From Nanobdellota archaeon (GTDB taxonomy: Archaea; Nanobdellota; Nanobdellia; Pacearchaeales; GW2011-AR1): a stretch of 7,795 nucleotides of DNA. Both the position numbers and the translations under genes were made by a program. The DNA lies in NCBI GenBank assembly GCA_018816625.1, contig JAHIVR010000033.1, positions 1-7,795 of the forward strand, given 5' to 3'. This document shows, one piece after another, positions 1 to 6,334 of this stretch; the stretch's first letter is position 1; every line of letters begins with the position of its first letter. The notes beneath the pieces were generated by a model. It did no database searches, was not told the DNA's origin, and worked only from the letters and a program-made list of their open reading frames with translations.

Positions 1-1010
1 ATTCCTGGCTGACGACCCTCTCTTAGTAATTGTATTAGCGCATCTGTAGCTGCAGTTTTACCAGTTAGTGGGAGGAACTCGTGGGCTTCATCAATAAAAA
101 TCCATACTAGGGGGTTTTCTTTTTTTTCTTCTTGTGAAAATAGGTTGAGTCCCTTAGACACGGATTCTACCTCTTCTTGTTTTCTTGCTGTCATTCTCTG
201 ATTGAATATTTTTCTTGATATAAGGCTTATTACTAGTGCTCTTACATTGAAGGCTCCGATAGAGTTGTAAACACTTAAATCTAGTATTGATGTTTTTCCT
301 GGATTTATTAAATCTGAAACCTGGGTAGATTCTTTTTTGTTTTGAGCAAATACTCCCCATGTTTCTGCTGCCTGGAAAAGTCCGATTGCAGCATTTTTAG
401 TGTCTGTAGAGCTTTTTTTGTCTTTTTCTATTTCAAAGAGAATATCCTCTATACTAAAGAAATCATTTTCTTTTAAATTTGAAATGGTTCTTTCTATCAA
501 AACAGATATGGGGTTTATAATGTCAAGTCCAAAGGTTAACACCCAGTCTGCAGAGTTTAGCTCGGTTGGATCTAAAGCAAATTTAGCGTCCGCCGGTATT
601 GATTTTTCAAGATACGAAGTGTAGTGTCCCATTGGTACGAAAACCTTTACAGGGAGATTTTTTGGTTTAAGATCCCAATCTGAAAGAAGATCTCTGTCTT
701 TATCGTTTTTATACTTCATTGTCCAGTATATTCCCATTGTATCAAATATGATTGAGGCTATGTTTTGGCTTTCTGCCTTTGGAAGATTTGAAAGTTCCTC
801 TGCCATAACTCCTAAGGTGTAGGATTTACCAGAACCTCTTTTTCCTGCTACTAAAATTACATGACTTCTAGCTACATCCATCAATATCCTATTACTCATG
901 GAAGTGTACTGGCCCATTTTTACGTATCCTTTACCAAGAAAAATCAACCCCCTGTTTCCAAAAGATAATTTATCAGTCTCGTTTCTCCCGATTATAACAT
1001 CGTGTGTCAT
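1..1010 (-). CDS. HerA/DUF87-type P-loop ATPase, partial (C-terminus outside window)
   Basis: The frame opens at ATG 1010-1008 and stays open to the left edge, showing 336 codons. Walker A is GKRGSGKS at residues 56-63. Walker B is IFIDEAH with D307 and E308. REGRQPG follows at 330-336, where HerA-type ATPases carry an arginine-rich segment after Walker B. These mark a FtsK/HerA-superfamily hexameric motor, probably a DNA translocase or helicase. Canonical HerA has a HAS-barrel before the ATPase and, from memory, its Walker A near residue 150. Here only about 55 residues precede Walker A, so this is better called HerA-like than the NurA-partnered end-resection HerA. No nurA is visible. The start is supported by a TATA box about 26 nt upstream. 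The gene diverges from the thioredoxin gene across 140 bp. Class confidence is high; the exact role is unknown. Confidence 0.88.
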   Translation of the reverse strand, partial: MTHDVIIGRNETDKLSFGNRGLIFLGKGYVKMGQYTSMSNRILMDVARSHVILVAGKRGSGKSYTLGVMAEELSNLPKAESQNIASIIFDTMGIYWTMKYKNDKDRDLLSDWDLKPKNLPVKVFVPMGHYTSYLEKSIPADAKFALDPTELNSADWVLTFGLDIINPISVLIERTISNLKENDFFSIEDILFEIEKDKKSSTDTKNAAIGLFQAAETWGVFAQNKKESTQVSDLINPGKTSILDLSVYNSIGAFNVRALVISLISRKIFNQRMTARKQEEVESVSKGLNLFSQEEKKENPLVWIFIDEAHEFLPLTGKTAATDALIQLLREGRQPG

Positions 1011-1031
1011 TTTAAACTAAAGGGATTTTTG

Positions 1032-1043
1032 TTTTTATATTTA
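1032..1043 (-). promoter_or_regulatory. TATA box of the HerA-like ATPase gene
   Basis: On the minus strand this reads TAAATATAAAAA. Its TATAAAAA core is centred about 26 nt before the ATG at 1010, the spacing expected of an archaeal promoter with a leaderless or near-leaderless transcript. Confidence 0.55.
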
Positions 1044-1121
1044 TTTGTATCTCTCTTTATGTGTTCTTTTATTTCCTTGGAATTTATTCTCTTAAAAATA
1101 ATGGATCCTTGTACCGCAATG

Positions 1122-1130
1122 TTTATAAAA
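1122..1130 (+). promoter_or_regulatory. TATA box of the thioredoxin-fold gene
   Basis: TTTATAAAA is centred 25 nt before the ATG at 1151. This predicts transcription starting at or next to that ATG and argues against the in-frame ATG at 1061, which lies upstream of the box. Confidence 0.7.
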
Positions 1131-1150
1131 GGGTTTTTCTAAAACAAAAT

Positions 1151-2242
1151 ATGGATGAAGAAAAAAAAGAGATTTCTGAACCAAAAGTAGAGAGTAAACC
1201 AGGGGAAAGCCCTGTTGTTGAACAAAGGGTTAAAGATGATGATTCAAGTATTACAGATAAGGTAAGAGAGAATCCTTGGGTTTTAGCAACTCTTGTTTTA
1301 GCTGTTATTACTTTGATATTGCTTGTTGGAGATTTAGGAAGTGGGACGGGTGCCGCCATAGGTACTGCTTCACAATCCGAGGTTGAAACAAAGACTCTTG
1401 ATTTTTTAAATAGCCAGGTTGGAGGAGGGGTTACACTTGTTAGTAGCAGTTTTTCAAATGGATTATATGAGGTTGTGGTTTCTTTCCAGGGAGCCGAGAT
1501 ACCTGTTTATGTTACGGCTGATGGAAATAGTCTTATTCAGAGTCCTCCGGTTTCTTTTGATGTTTTAGCTCAGGAAGCTAGTGATGTGGGGGCTCAACAA
1601 CCAACTGCAGTTCCTAAATCTGATAAACCCCAAGTGGAGTTATTTGTTATGTCTATGTGTCCTTATGGAACCCAGGCAGAGAAAGGGATTCTTTCTGCAT
1701 TGGGGTTATTAAAGGATAAAATTGACTTTGAGTTGAGATTTGTTTCTTATGCTATGCATGGTAAAGGGGAGATAGATGAGAATACTGTCCAGTATTGTAT
1801 CCAAAAGGAAGAACCTAAGAAACTTTATGATTATTTGATATGTTACTTAAATGATCAGAATCCCTCTTCATGGGAAGCTTGCAGGGGGGAGGTAGGAATT
1901 AATGAGGCTAAATTGCAAAGTTGTATTCAGTTGACAGATACCCAATTCAAAATTACAGAATTATATGATGATAAGGGTACATGGAATGGGGGAACTTATC
2001 CTCAATTTAACATTGATGCTGATCTTAATAATGAATATGGTGTACAAGGAAGTCCTACTCTGGTAATTAATGGGGTTCAATCCAATGCGGGAAGGTCTTC
2101 TGCAAGTTATTTGGCGGGAATTTGTGCTGCTTTTAACGATGCTCCAGAAGAGTGTAATGAGGTTCTTGATACTTCTAGCCCTTCTCCTGGGTTTGGATGG
2201 TCTGGGACTGCTGCATCAGATACTACTGCTTTGTGCGGATAA
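1151..2242 (+). CDS. Membrane-anchored thioredoxin-fold (DsbA-like) protein with single-cysteine CPYG site
   Basis: The protein has 363 residues. A charged N-terminus (1-42, rich in E, K and D) is followed by one hydrophobic segment at about 43-61 and then a long region likely outside the membrane. Residues 75-140 form a small domain, then a linker rich in A, P and Q. A thioredoxin-fold domain starts at about 160 with VELFVMSMCPYGTQAEKG. The active-site position is C170-P-Y-G173, so the usual second cysteine is missing. GSPTLVING with P302 fits the conserved cis-proline loop. Seven more cysteines follow (C216, C231, C244, C258, C325, C335, C362), and the chain ends in CG. This suggests thiol redox work at the cell surface, with a distant cysteine acting as resolving residue; that is inference. 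An in-frame ATG at 1061 would add 30 residues, but the promoter lies downstream of it, so I choose 1151. DsbA-like proteins of this layout seem common in DPANN archaea (from memory). Confidence 0.88.
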   Translation: MDEEKKEISEPKVESKPGESPVVEQRVKDDDSSITDKVRENPWVLATLVLAVITLILLVGDLGSGTGAAIGTASQSEVETKTLDFLNSQVGGGVTLVSSSFSNGLYEVVVSFQGAEIPVYVTADGNSLIQSPPVSFDVLAQEASDVGAQQPTAVPKSDKPQVELFVMSMCPYGTQAEKGILSALGLLKDKIDFELRFVSYAMHGKGEIDENTVQYCIQKEEPKKLYDYLICYLNDQNPSSWEACRGEVGINEAKLQSCIQLTDTQFKITELYDDKGTWNGGTYPQFNIDADLNNEYGVQGSPTLVINGVQSNAGRSSASYLAGICAAFNDAPEECNEVLDTSSPSPGFGWSGTAASDTTALCG

Positions 2243-2250
2243 TTGTTTTT
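2243..2250 (+). terminator. Possible T-run terminator after the thioredoxin gene
   Basis: TTGTTTTT directly follows the stop codon with no hairpin, which would fit archaeal oligo-T termination. It is short and sits just before the next promoter, so support is weak. Confidence 0.25.
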
Positions 2251-2261
2251 GAGTATAATTA

Positions 2262-2272
2262 TTTTTAAAAAG
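2262..2272 (+). promoter_or_regulatory. TATA box of the 99-residue protein gene
   Basis: TTTTTAAAAAG is centred 25 nt before the ATG at 2292. It lies within the 49-bp gap after the thioredoxin gene, so the small gene has its own promoter and probably a leaderless mRNA. Confidence 0.6.
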
Positions 2273-2291
2273 CTTGATTCTATATATTATT

Positions 2292-2591
2292 ATGGCAGAA
2301 GTTGATGATGGAAGAGCAGGTGGTGAAAGGCAGGTAGAACAGGTAGTTATAGATTCTCCTTTTTTATGTAGTGGAGTTTATGGAGATCAAAAAAGAAAAG
2401 ATGTTAGTGCTAATATTGGAAGAACAGATGATAAGCTTAGAGGGTTTGTTTTAGGATGTACAGATTATAATCCAGAAACTCATACTTGTTCTAATACAAT
2501 AGGAGACGATAAGTCTTTGCCATGCCTTTTTGGATATGCTGTTTATCGTTGTAATACAAGACCAAGAGTTGTGACTTCTATGTCAACTTAG
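2292..2591 (+). CDS. Hypothetical five-cysteine small protein (99 aa)
   Basis: I do not recognise this protein. It is 99 residues, hydrophilic, with no signal peptide or membrane segment. An acidic, glycine-containing N-terminus (MAEVDDGRAGGER) leads into a part carrying five cysteines: C26, C56, C66, C78 and C87. The last four fall within 32 residues and could bind a metal or form disulfides, but the spacing matches no zinc-ribbon pattern known to me. A TTG at 2274 would add six residues; the ATG at 2292 sits exactly 25 nt from a TATA box and is preferred. The gene is monocistronic between the thioredoxin and Nudix genes, each with its own promoter. That it is a real gene is likely from the promoter and even codon use; its function is unknown. 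Confidence 0.6.
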   Translation: MAEVDDGRAGGERQVEQVVIDSPFLCSGVYGDQKRKDVSANIGRTDDKLRGFVLGCTDYNPETHTCSNTIGDDKSLPCLFGYAVYRCNTRPRVVTSMST

Positions 2592-2609
2592 GTTTTAAAT
2601 ATATAAATC

Positions 2610-2618
2610 TTTAAAAAG
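2610..2618 (+). promoter_or_regulatory. TATA box of the Nudix hydrolase gene
   Basis: TTTAAAAAG is centred 25 nt before the ATG at 2639. A second A+T-rich stretch, TTTAAATATATAAA at 2594-2607, lies just upstream and could act as an alternative box, but its spacing is poorer. Confidence 0.6.
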
Positions 2619-2638
2619 AAATATTTTGTCTCTAAAAT

Positions 2639-3100
2639 ATGTCTAAAATAAACTGGAAGGATAAGTGTTGGGTTACTACTATTTTTCTTGTTAATAAAGA
2701 GAGGAAAGTTTTATTGAATTGGAATAAGGTTCTTCAGACATGGATTCCTGTTGGGGGGCATATAGATAAGGGAGAGACTCCTCAGGAGGCGATAAGAAGA
2801 GAGGTAGAGGAAGAGACTGGTTTTGATTTTGACCTTTATGGTGATTTTAAAATGGAAAATGGGGGAAAAGTCCAACTTGTTAAATTTCATAGATTTCAGA
2901 TAGAGAGAGTTCCTCACCATAATATCCATATGAATTTTGTATTTTTTGGTAAGTGCTTAAAACACGATAGAGCTGTTTTTCAGACAGATGAAAAAGAAAA
3001 ATTGAGGTGGTTTTCTAGAGAAGAGATTTTGAATGAAAAAGGAGTGTTGGAGAGTGTCAGAAATTCTGCTTTAAGAGCCTTGGAAGTTGTTAGGTTTTAG
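2639..3100 (+). CDS. Nudix hydrolase
   Basis: This 153-residue protein is a single Nudix domain, the usual size. The Nudix box is complete at residues 40-62: G40, E46, R54-E55 and E58-E59, then G61-F62, fitting GX5EX7REUXEEXGU. These glutamates bind the divalent metals used to cleave a nucleoside diphosphate linked to another moiety X. The preceding WIPVGGHI strand is also typical. The substrate cannot be read from the sequence: a damaged dNTP, a nucleotide sugar, ADP-ribose and a capped or triphosphate RNA all remain possible. The start follows a TATA box by 25 nt. The last 11 bp overlap tail-to-tail with the cupin gene on the opposite strand. The family call is firm; specificity is open. 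Confidence 0.95.
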   Translation: MSKINWKDKCWVTTIFLVNKERKVLLNWNKVLQTWIPVGGHIDKGETPQEAIRREVEEETGFDFDLYGDFKMENGGKVQLVKFHRFQIERVPHHNIHMNFVFFGKCLKHDRAVFQTDEKEKLRWFSREEILNEKGVLESVRNSALRALEVVRF

Positions 3101-3425
3101 GATTTTCTTTCCAAATTAATTCATCGTATCCTGTCCTTAAAACATAATAAGAGGTATTTTCCAAGGCTCTTAATTCATGCATTTTTCCTGCAGGGAATTT
3201 TATTGTAACCCATTCGTTTATAGGGGCAATTTCTTCTGTTGCATTTTCTAATGAAACTACAACTCTCCCACTATTTAGTAAGAGATATTCATCCACTTTC
3301 GGATGATAATGTTTATCCACATCTTCTCCTGGGGTGAGTGTGTGATGTAAAAGAACATGGTCCTGTTCATCTACTACTATTACTTCTAAAGCTTTTTCCA
3401 GACTTGTAAAATGATTTATTTCCAT
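3090..3425 (-). CDS. Small single-domain cupin
   Basis: The protein has 111 residues and is a lone cupin barrel. Motif 1 fits G(X)5HXH(X)4E(X)6G exactly, from G33 through H39, H41 and E46 to G53. Motif 2 is present as PAGKMH with H83. H39, H41, E46 and H83 are the expected metal ligands, so the site appears intact. Such proteins can be sugar epimerases or isomerases, dioxygenases or simple ligand binders; nothing here decides. The ATG begins on the base right after the rfcL stop (TAAATG), so it is the last gene of the clamp-loader operon and probably translated by reinitiation. The 3' end overlaps the convergent Nudix gene by 11 bp. The fold is confident; function and any tie to the clamp loader are unknown. 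Confidence 0.88.
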   Translation of the reverse strand: MEINHFTSLEKALEVIVVDEQDHVLLHHTLTPGEDVDKHYHPKVDEYLLLNSGRVVVSLENATEEIAPINEWVTIKFPAGKMHELRALENTSYYVLRTGYDELIWKENPKT

Positions 3426-4667
3426 TTAATGCTTCCCGTTCATTATGTATTCTATTTCTTCTTCATTGAATCTTAGTTCGTTTTGAACTTTTTTATTTTT
3501 GAATATGTTTTTTAATAAAGGGAACTCTTGCATTGCCCTTTTTTCTCCTACGTGGACGTAACGAGCGTATTTTTTGGCTATAGATTTCTTTTTTGCGGTT
3601 CTTTGGTTGTTGAGCCATATTTTAAGGATACGGTCTGGTTTCTTATAACTTGTAAATCCGGTTTTTGTTCCTCTTTTTGAAGAGGAAATTCCGTAACTTA
3701 AAAAGATGTTCTCATAAACTAGAAATCTCCAGTATTGTTGTTTGTATATTCTTCCTTTGAATACATCGACTTTGCTTAAAAGGTCCATGGCTCTTTCTAG
3801 TTCTTCTCCTTTGTATTCTGATGGGATGTTTTCTTCCACCCAGAGAATTATCTCATCGAAAGAAAGATTTACCTGGTCAAATATTCTTAACATATCCTCT
3901 GTTGGTTTTTCTTTAAAGATAGTTCTAAGTGCCTTGAATATGTCTGTTTCTTTATTCCTTTCATCTAAAAGTATTTCTGATGGGTCTTTTAGTTTTGATA
4001 CTGCTTGTAAATCATTTATTGCAGCCCTTACATCTCCCTTAGATTTTGTTGCTATTTTTGTTACGAAATCCTCATCTAAAAATAATTTTTCTTTTTTTAA
4101 AATATTTAATAGAATTTCCTTTATTGTTCTGTAATCTATCTCCTTAACATTTACAAGTTCTGATTTGGACCTTAGAGGATTGAATTTCCTGTCCCATATG
4201 TCATTTGCAGTAATTATTATTGGAATCTTTGTTGAGGATACTAAGTTTATTAGTTCTGTAAGGCCTCCCCAGTCAACCTTTGATATCCCGTCAACCTCGT
4301 CAACAAGAATTATTTTGTTTTCTTCAATTAAGGATTTTTGTTCTATTGCTGGTTTTAGTATCTCTTGAAGGTTGGATTTGTTTCTTAAATCTGAAGCGTT
4401 TAATTCAAATATCTCTGATTGTGTTTCTTTTGCCGCTACATGCGCAAGGATTGTTTTTCCTGTTCCAGGAGGACCGTAAAGAATTATGGTATTTTTTACA
4501 ATACCTTTTCTTAGCAAGGGACCAAGGGCACGTGAGGTTAGATGTTCTCCTTTAAGATTAAGGTGTTTAACGAAGTCTTTTATTTTTTGCACGGCTACCT
4601 CTTGACCTTTAATTTCACTGAAATAGTTTGGCCGATATTTTTCCACCCAGGGAGTTTCTTTTGTCAT
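3426..4667 (-). CDS. rfcL: Replication factor C large subunit (clamp loader)
   Basis: This 413-residue AAA+ ATPase is the large subunit of the archaeal clamp loader, which with RfcS uses ATP to open PCNA and place it on primed DNA. The start PWVEKYRP is typical. Walker A is GPPGTGKT (65-72), Walker B carries DEVD (123-126), sensor 1 is N155 in ITANDIWD, and sensor 2 is R214 in GDVRAAINDLQ. DEVDG followed by ITANDIWDR separates large from small subunits. The chain ends soon after the helical collar (EEEIEYIMNGKH) with no Qxx-hydrophobic-xx-aromatic-aromatic PCNA-binding tail, which other archaeal RfcL proteins such as that of Pyrococcus carry. The ATG overlaps the stop of the preceding gene (ATGA), and the stop touches the cupin ATG. 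The nearest GGAG lies 16 nt before the start, too far for normal Shine-Dalgarno use. Confidence 0.96.
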   Translation of the reverse strand: MTKETPWVEKYRPNYFSEIKGQEVAVQKIKDFVKHLNLKGEHLTSRALGPLLRKGIVKNTIILYGPPGTGKTILAHVAAKETQSEIFELNASDLRNKSNLQEILKPAIEQKSLIEENKIILVDEVDGISKVDWGGLTELINLVSSTKIPIIITANDIWDRKFNPLRSKSELVNVKEIDYRTIKEILLNILKKEKLFLDEDFVTKIATKSKGDVRAAINDLQAVSKLKDPSEILLDERNKETDIFKALRTIFKEKPTEDMLRIFDQVNLSFDEIILWVEENIPSEYKGEELERAMDLLSKVDVFKGRIYKQQYWRFLVYENIFLSYGISSSKRGTKTGFTSYKKPDRILKIWLNNQRTAKKKSIAKKYARYVHVGEKRAMQEFPLLKNIFKNKKVQNELRFNEEEIEYIMNGKH

Positions 4668-5074
4668 TTTATAAGTGACAAGTCTCCTTTTAATAAAATA
4701 GGATTTATACCTTTTAATTCATCTGTGAATGAACAGTTTGGAAGTTCGTTAAGAATGAATATTTTCTTTTTCATGTCCCATGCCGTGTATATCTCTAGAA
4801 AGGTTGCGCCACCAATGTAATTCTTATGTCCCTTTCTTTCATAATTTAGTACCAATATCGCGTCGTTTGGTTTTATGTTTATTTTATCTTTCTTCATCAT
4901 TTTAGCCTTCCATTTAACATGTTCTTCTTTCCCAATTATTTTTTGTTTTTCTTCCATCAAGGGTTCATTATAGCTATTTGGTAATCTTATTTTATGGCCT
5001 TTTTTCTCTAATTCCTCTTTTATTTTTTGGATTTTTTCGTAGAAATGTTTACTACAACAAATAAATATTTTCAT
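4664..5074 (-). CDS. Nucleoside 2-deoxyribosyltransferase-like protein
   Basis: The protein has 136 residues, a size close to the deoxyribosyltransferase fold. It opens with a strand and helix (MKIFICCSKHFYEKI, then ELEKKGHKIRLPNSY). DAILVLNYER at 71-80 is followed by NYIGGATFLEIYTAW at 85-99 and KKIFILNELP. In nucleoside 2-deoxyribosyltransferases a GTxxELG-like segment holds the catalytic glutamate; E94 in GGATFLE is the likely equivalent. The conserved pattern suggests a nucleotide or nucleoside ligand, but true base-swapping activity is unproven. I recall this YIGGATFLE type as a widespread uncharacterised family. It starts 1 nt after the rfcS stop and its stop overlaps the rfcL start by 4 nt, so it is translated between the two clamp-loader subunits. 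A link to dNTP or base metabolism during replication is inference. Confidence 0.72.
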   Translation of the reverse strand: MKIFICCSKHFYEKIQKIKEELEKKGHKIRLPNSYNEPLMEEKQKIIGKEEHVKWKAKMMKKDKINIKPNDAILVLNYERKGHKNYIGGATFLEIYTAWDMKKKIFILNELPNCSFTDELKGINPILLKGDLSLIK

Positions 5075-5075
5075 T

Positions 5076-6041
5076 TTACTTTGCTATTCCAGCTAAAACA
5101 AAACTTGCTAGAAGAGCTTGTAGTTGGATAAAAGGGTCAGAGCCTTCGACAATTCTGAATTCGGTTTCACCCGTTTTTTCTGTTAGTTTTACCTTGAGTT
5201 CTGGTTCAATTGGTAGATTCCATATTTCTTTTTGTATGGATTTTATGACGTCTTGTCCTGAAATGGACTCCTTTAACATTATGTCTAGGAGCTTTTCCCT
5301 TGCTTTTTGGAAGTCTCCGGCAAGTGCTGAGGATAAAACAATTCTTATGTCCTTTGGCTTGGCATTAGATATCATTGTTGAGACTAGATTGAGTGATATT
5401 GAAGGAGAGATTGATGCTGTTGATTGTAAGATGTTTATACATTTTCTGCAGTCTCCTTCACTTCCCTCAAAGATGACTTCTAGAGCCTCTGAATCTATCT
5501 GTAGTTTCTCTGTTTGAGAAATTTTATCTATTATTTTTTGTATATCTTTCCTTTCTAGTAGTTTGAAACGGAATATTGCACACCTGGATTGTATTGGGTC
5601 TATTATTTTGCTTGAATAATTACAAGAAAGAATAAAACGGCAGGTTGCGGAATAGTTCTCCATAGTTCTTCTTAAAGCCTGCTGGGCTTCTGGAGTTAGG
5701 GCGTCCGCCTCATCTAAAAAGATTGTTTTAAAGGAGACATTTCCAATTGATTTTGTTCTAGCGAAATCCTTTACTTTTTCTCTTACAACGCTAATTCCTC
5801 TTTCATCAGAAGCGTTTAATTCAAGATAGTTTTCTTTCCAGCTATCTCCGTAAAGGGTTTTTACTATTATAAGTGCAAGTGTTGATTTTCCTGTTCCTGC
5901 TGGGCCTGCAAACAACAGGTGGGGTATATTTAATGAGTTGACAAGGGCTTCTACTCTTGCTTTTATATCATCCTGCCCAACAAGTTCAGAAAATGTTGAG
6001 GGACGATATTTCTCTGTCCATATTTCACTCCTATTTGCCAT
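5076..6041 (-). CDS. rfcS: Replication factor C small subunit (clamp loader)
   Basis: This 321-residue AAA+ ATPase is normal in length for archaeal RfcS, and no intein interrupts it. Motifs in order: WTEKYRPSTF at 8-17, Walker A GPAGTGKS at 46-53, NASDERG at 76-82, Walker B LDEAD with D110 and E111, sensor 1 N141 in LSCNYSSKI, the SRC arginine-finger motif at 152-154, and sensor 2 R199 in GDCRKCINILQ. Several RfcS copies join one RfcL to form the pentameric loader for PCNA. Small differences from the usual consensus are alanine for proline in Walker A and the two cysteines around sensor 2. It is the first gene of a four-gene operon with its own TATA box 28 nt upstream of the ATG. Confidence 0.97.
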   Translation of the reverse strand: MANRSEIWTEKYRPSTFSELVGQDDIKARVEALVNSLNIPHLLFAGPAGTGKSTLALIIVKTLYGDSWKENYLELNASDERGISVVREKVKDFARTKSIGNVSFKTIFLDEADALTPEAQQALRRTMENYSATCRFILSCNYSSKIIDPIQSRCAIFRFKLLERKDIQKIIDKISQTEKLQIDSEALEVIFEGSEGDCRKCINILQSTASISPSISLNLVSTMISNAKPKDIRIVLSSALAGDFQKAREKLLDIMLKESISGQDVIKSIQKEIWNLPIEPELKVKLTEKTGETEFRIVEGSDPFIQLQALLASFVLAGIAK

Positions 6042-6064
6042 TTTATCTTCTAAGCTTGAATTTA

Positions 6065-6073
6065 CTTATAAAG
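6065..6073 (-). promoter_or_regulatory. TATA box of the rfcS operon
   Basis: On the minus strand this reads CTTTATAAG, centred 28 nt before the rfcS ATG at 6041. It would drive the operon rfcS, deoxyribosyltransferase-like gene, rfcL and cupin from an mRNA with a leader of only a few bases. Confidence 0.65.
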
Positions 6074-6103
6074 ATTATTGTGGTGGTTGTGTTAAGAAAA
6101 GGA

Positions 6104-6289
6104 TTATCTATTATTGGTGAGGTATTTGATTATTTCTTCTCTGGCCATTGGTTTTACTTCCCCCATTGGCCATCTACTCCTTCTTAACTCATCTGCATGT
6201 TCTTCATATTCAAAGAAGGCTACCGGTTTTATTTCCGGGGTTATATCTAATTTATCTCCTCTTGGAAAGACAGCATAATATTTTTCTAC
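6104..6289 (-). pseudogene. 61-codon open frame lacking a start codon, unrecognised
   Basis: This frame reads as a plausible protein for 61 codons: it begins VEKYYAVFPRGDKLDIT and carries a charged middle part (EYEEHADELRRSRW) and an ordinary C-terminal helix (AREEIIKYLTNN). Codon use and composition resemble the neighbours, and no other gene covers this stretch. There is no ATG, GTG or TTG to begin it: the first codon is GTA, directly preceded by TAG, and no start lies between that TAG and the phosphatase stop. Deleting one base at 6291 would create ATG-GTA-GAA, so a single-base mutation or sequencing error at the start is a simple explanation. It is also in the same frame as the upstream phosphatase, separated by TGA and TAG, probably by chance. 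I do not recognise the product. Confidence 0.45.
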
Positions 6290-6334
6290 CTATTTCTGTG
6301 GGTATTTAATGATTATTGTGATAAGGAAGAGGGG

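Noticed and set aside
154..624. Open frames of 68 codons (-) and 74 codons (+) inside the HerA-like gene
   Set aside because: Both lie wholly inside the intact ATPase frame, which carries Walker A and B motifs; they are shadows in other frames.
1061..1150. N-terminal 30-residue extension of the thioredoxin-fold protein, partly hydrophobic, which might be a signal peptide
   Set aside because: The TATA box at 1122-1130 lies inside this stretch, so the mRNA most likely starts after it; the segment at residues 43-61 of the shorter form already serves as membrane anchor.
3742..4820. Several plus-strand frames of 67-130 codons opposite rfcL and the deoxyribosyltransferase-like gene
   Set aside because: They are antisense to well-recognised genes, have phenylalanine- and serine-rich compositions typical of reverse-strand reading of A+T-rich genes, and show no promoter.
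5076..6041. Possible intein in rfcS, a common archaeal intein site
   Set aside because: The gene has normal length and an uninterrupted Walker A region.
5938..6187. Plus-strand frames of 60 and 76 codons across the rfcS start
   Set aside because: They overlap the rfcS N-terminus and its promoter in antisense and have no TATA box of their own at suitable spacing.
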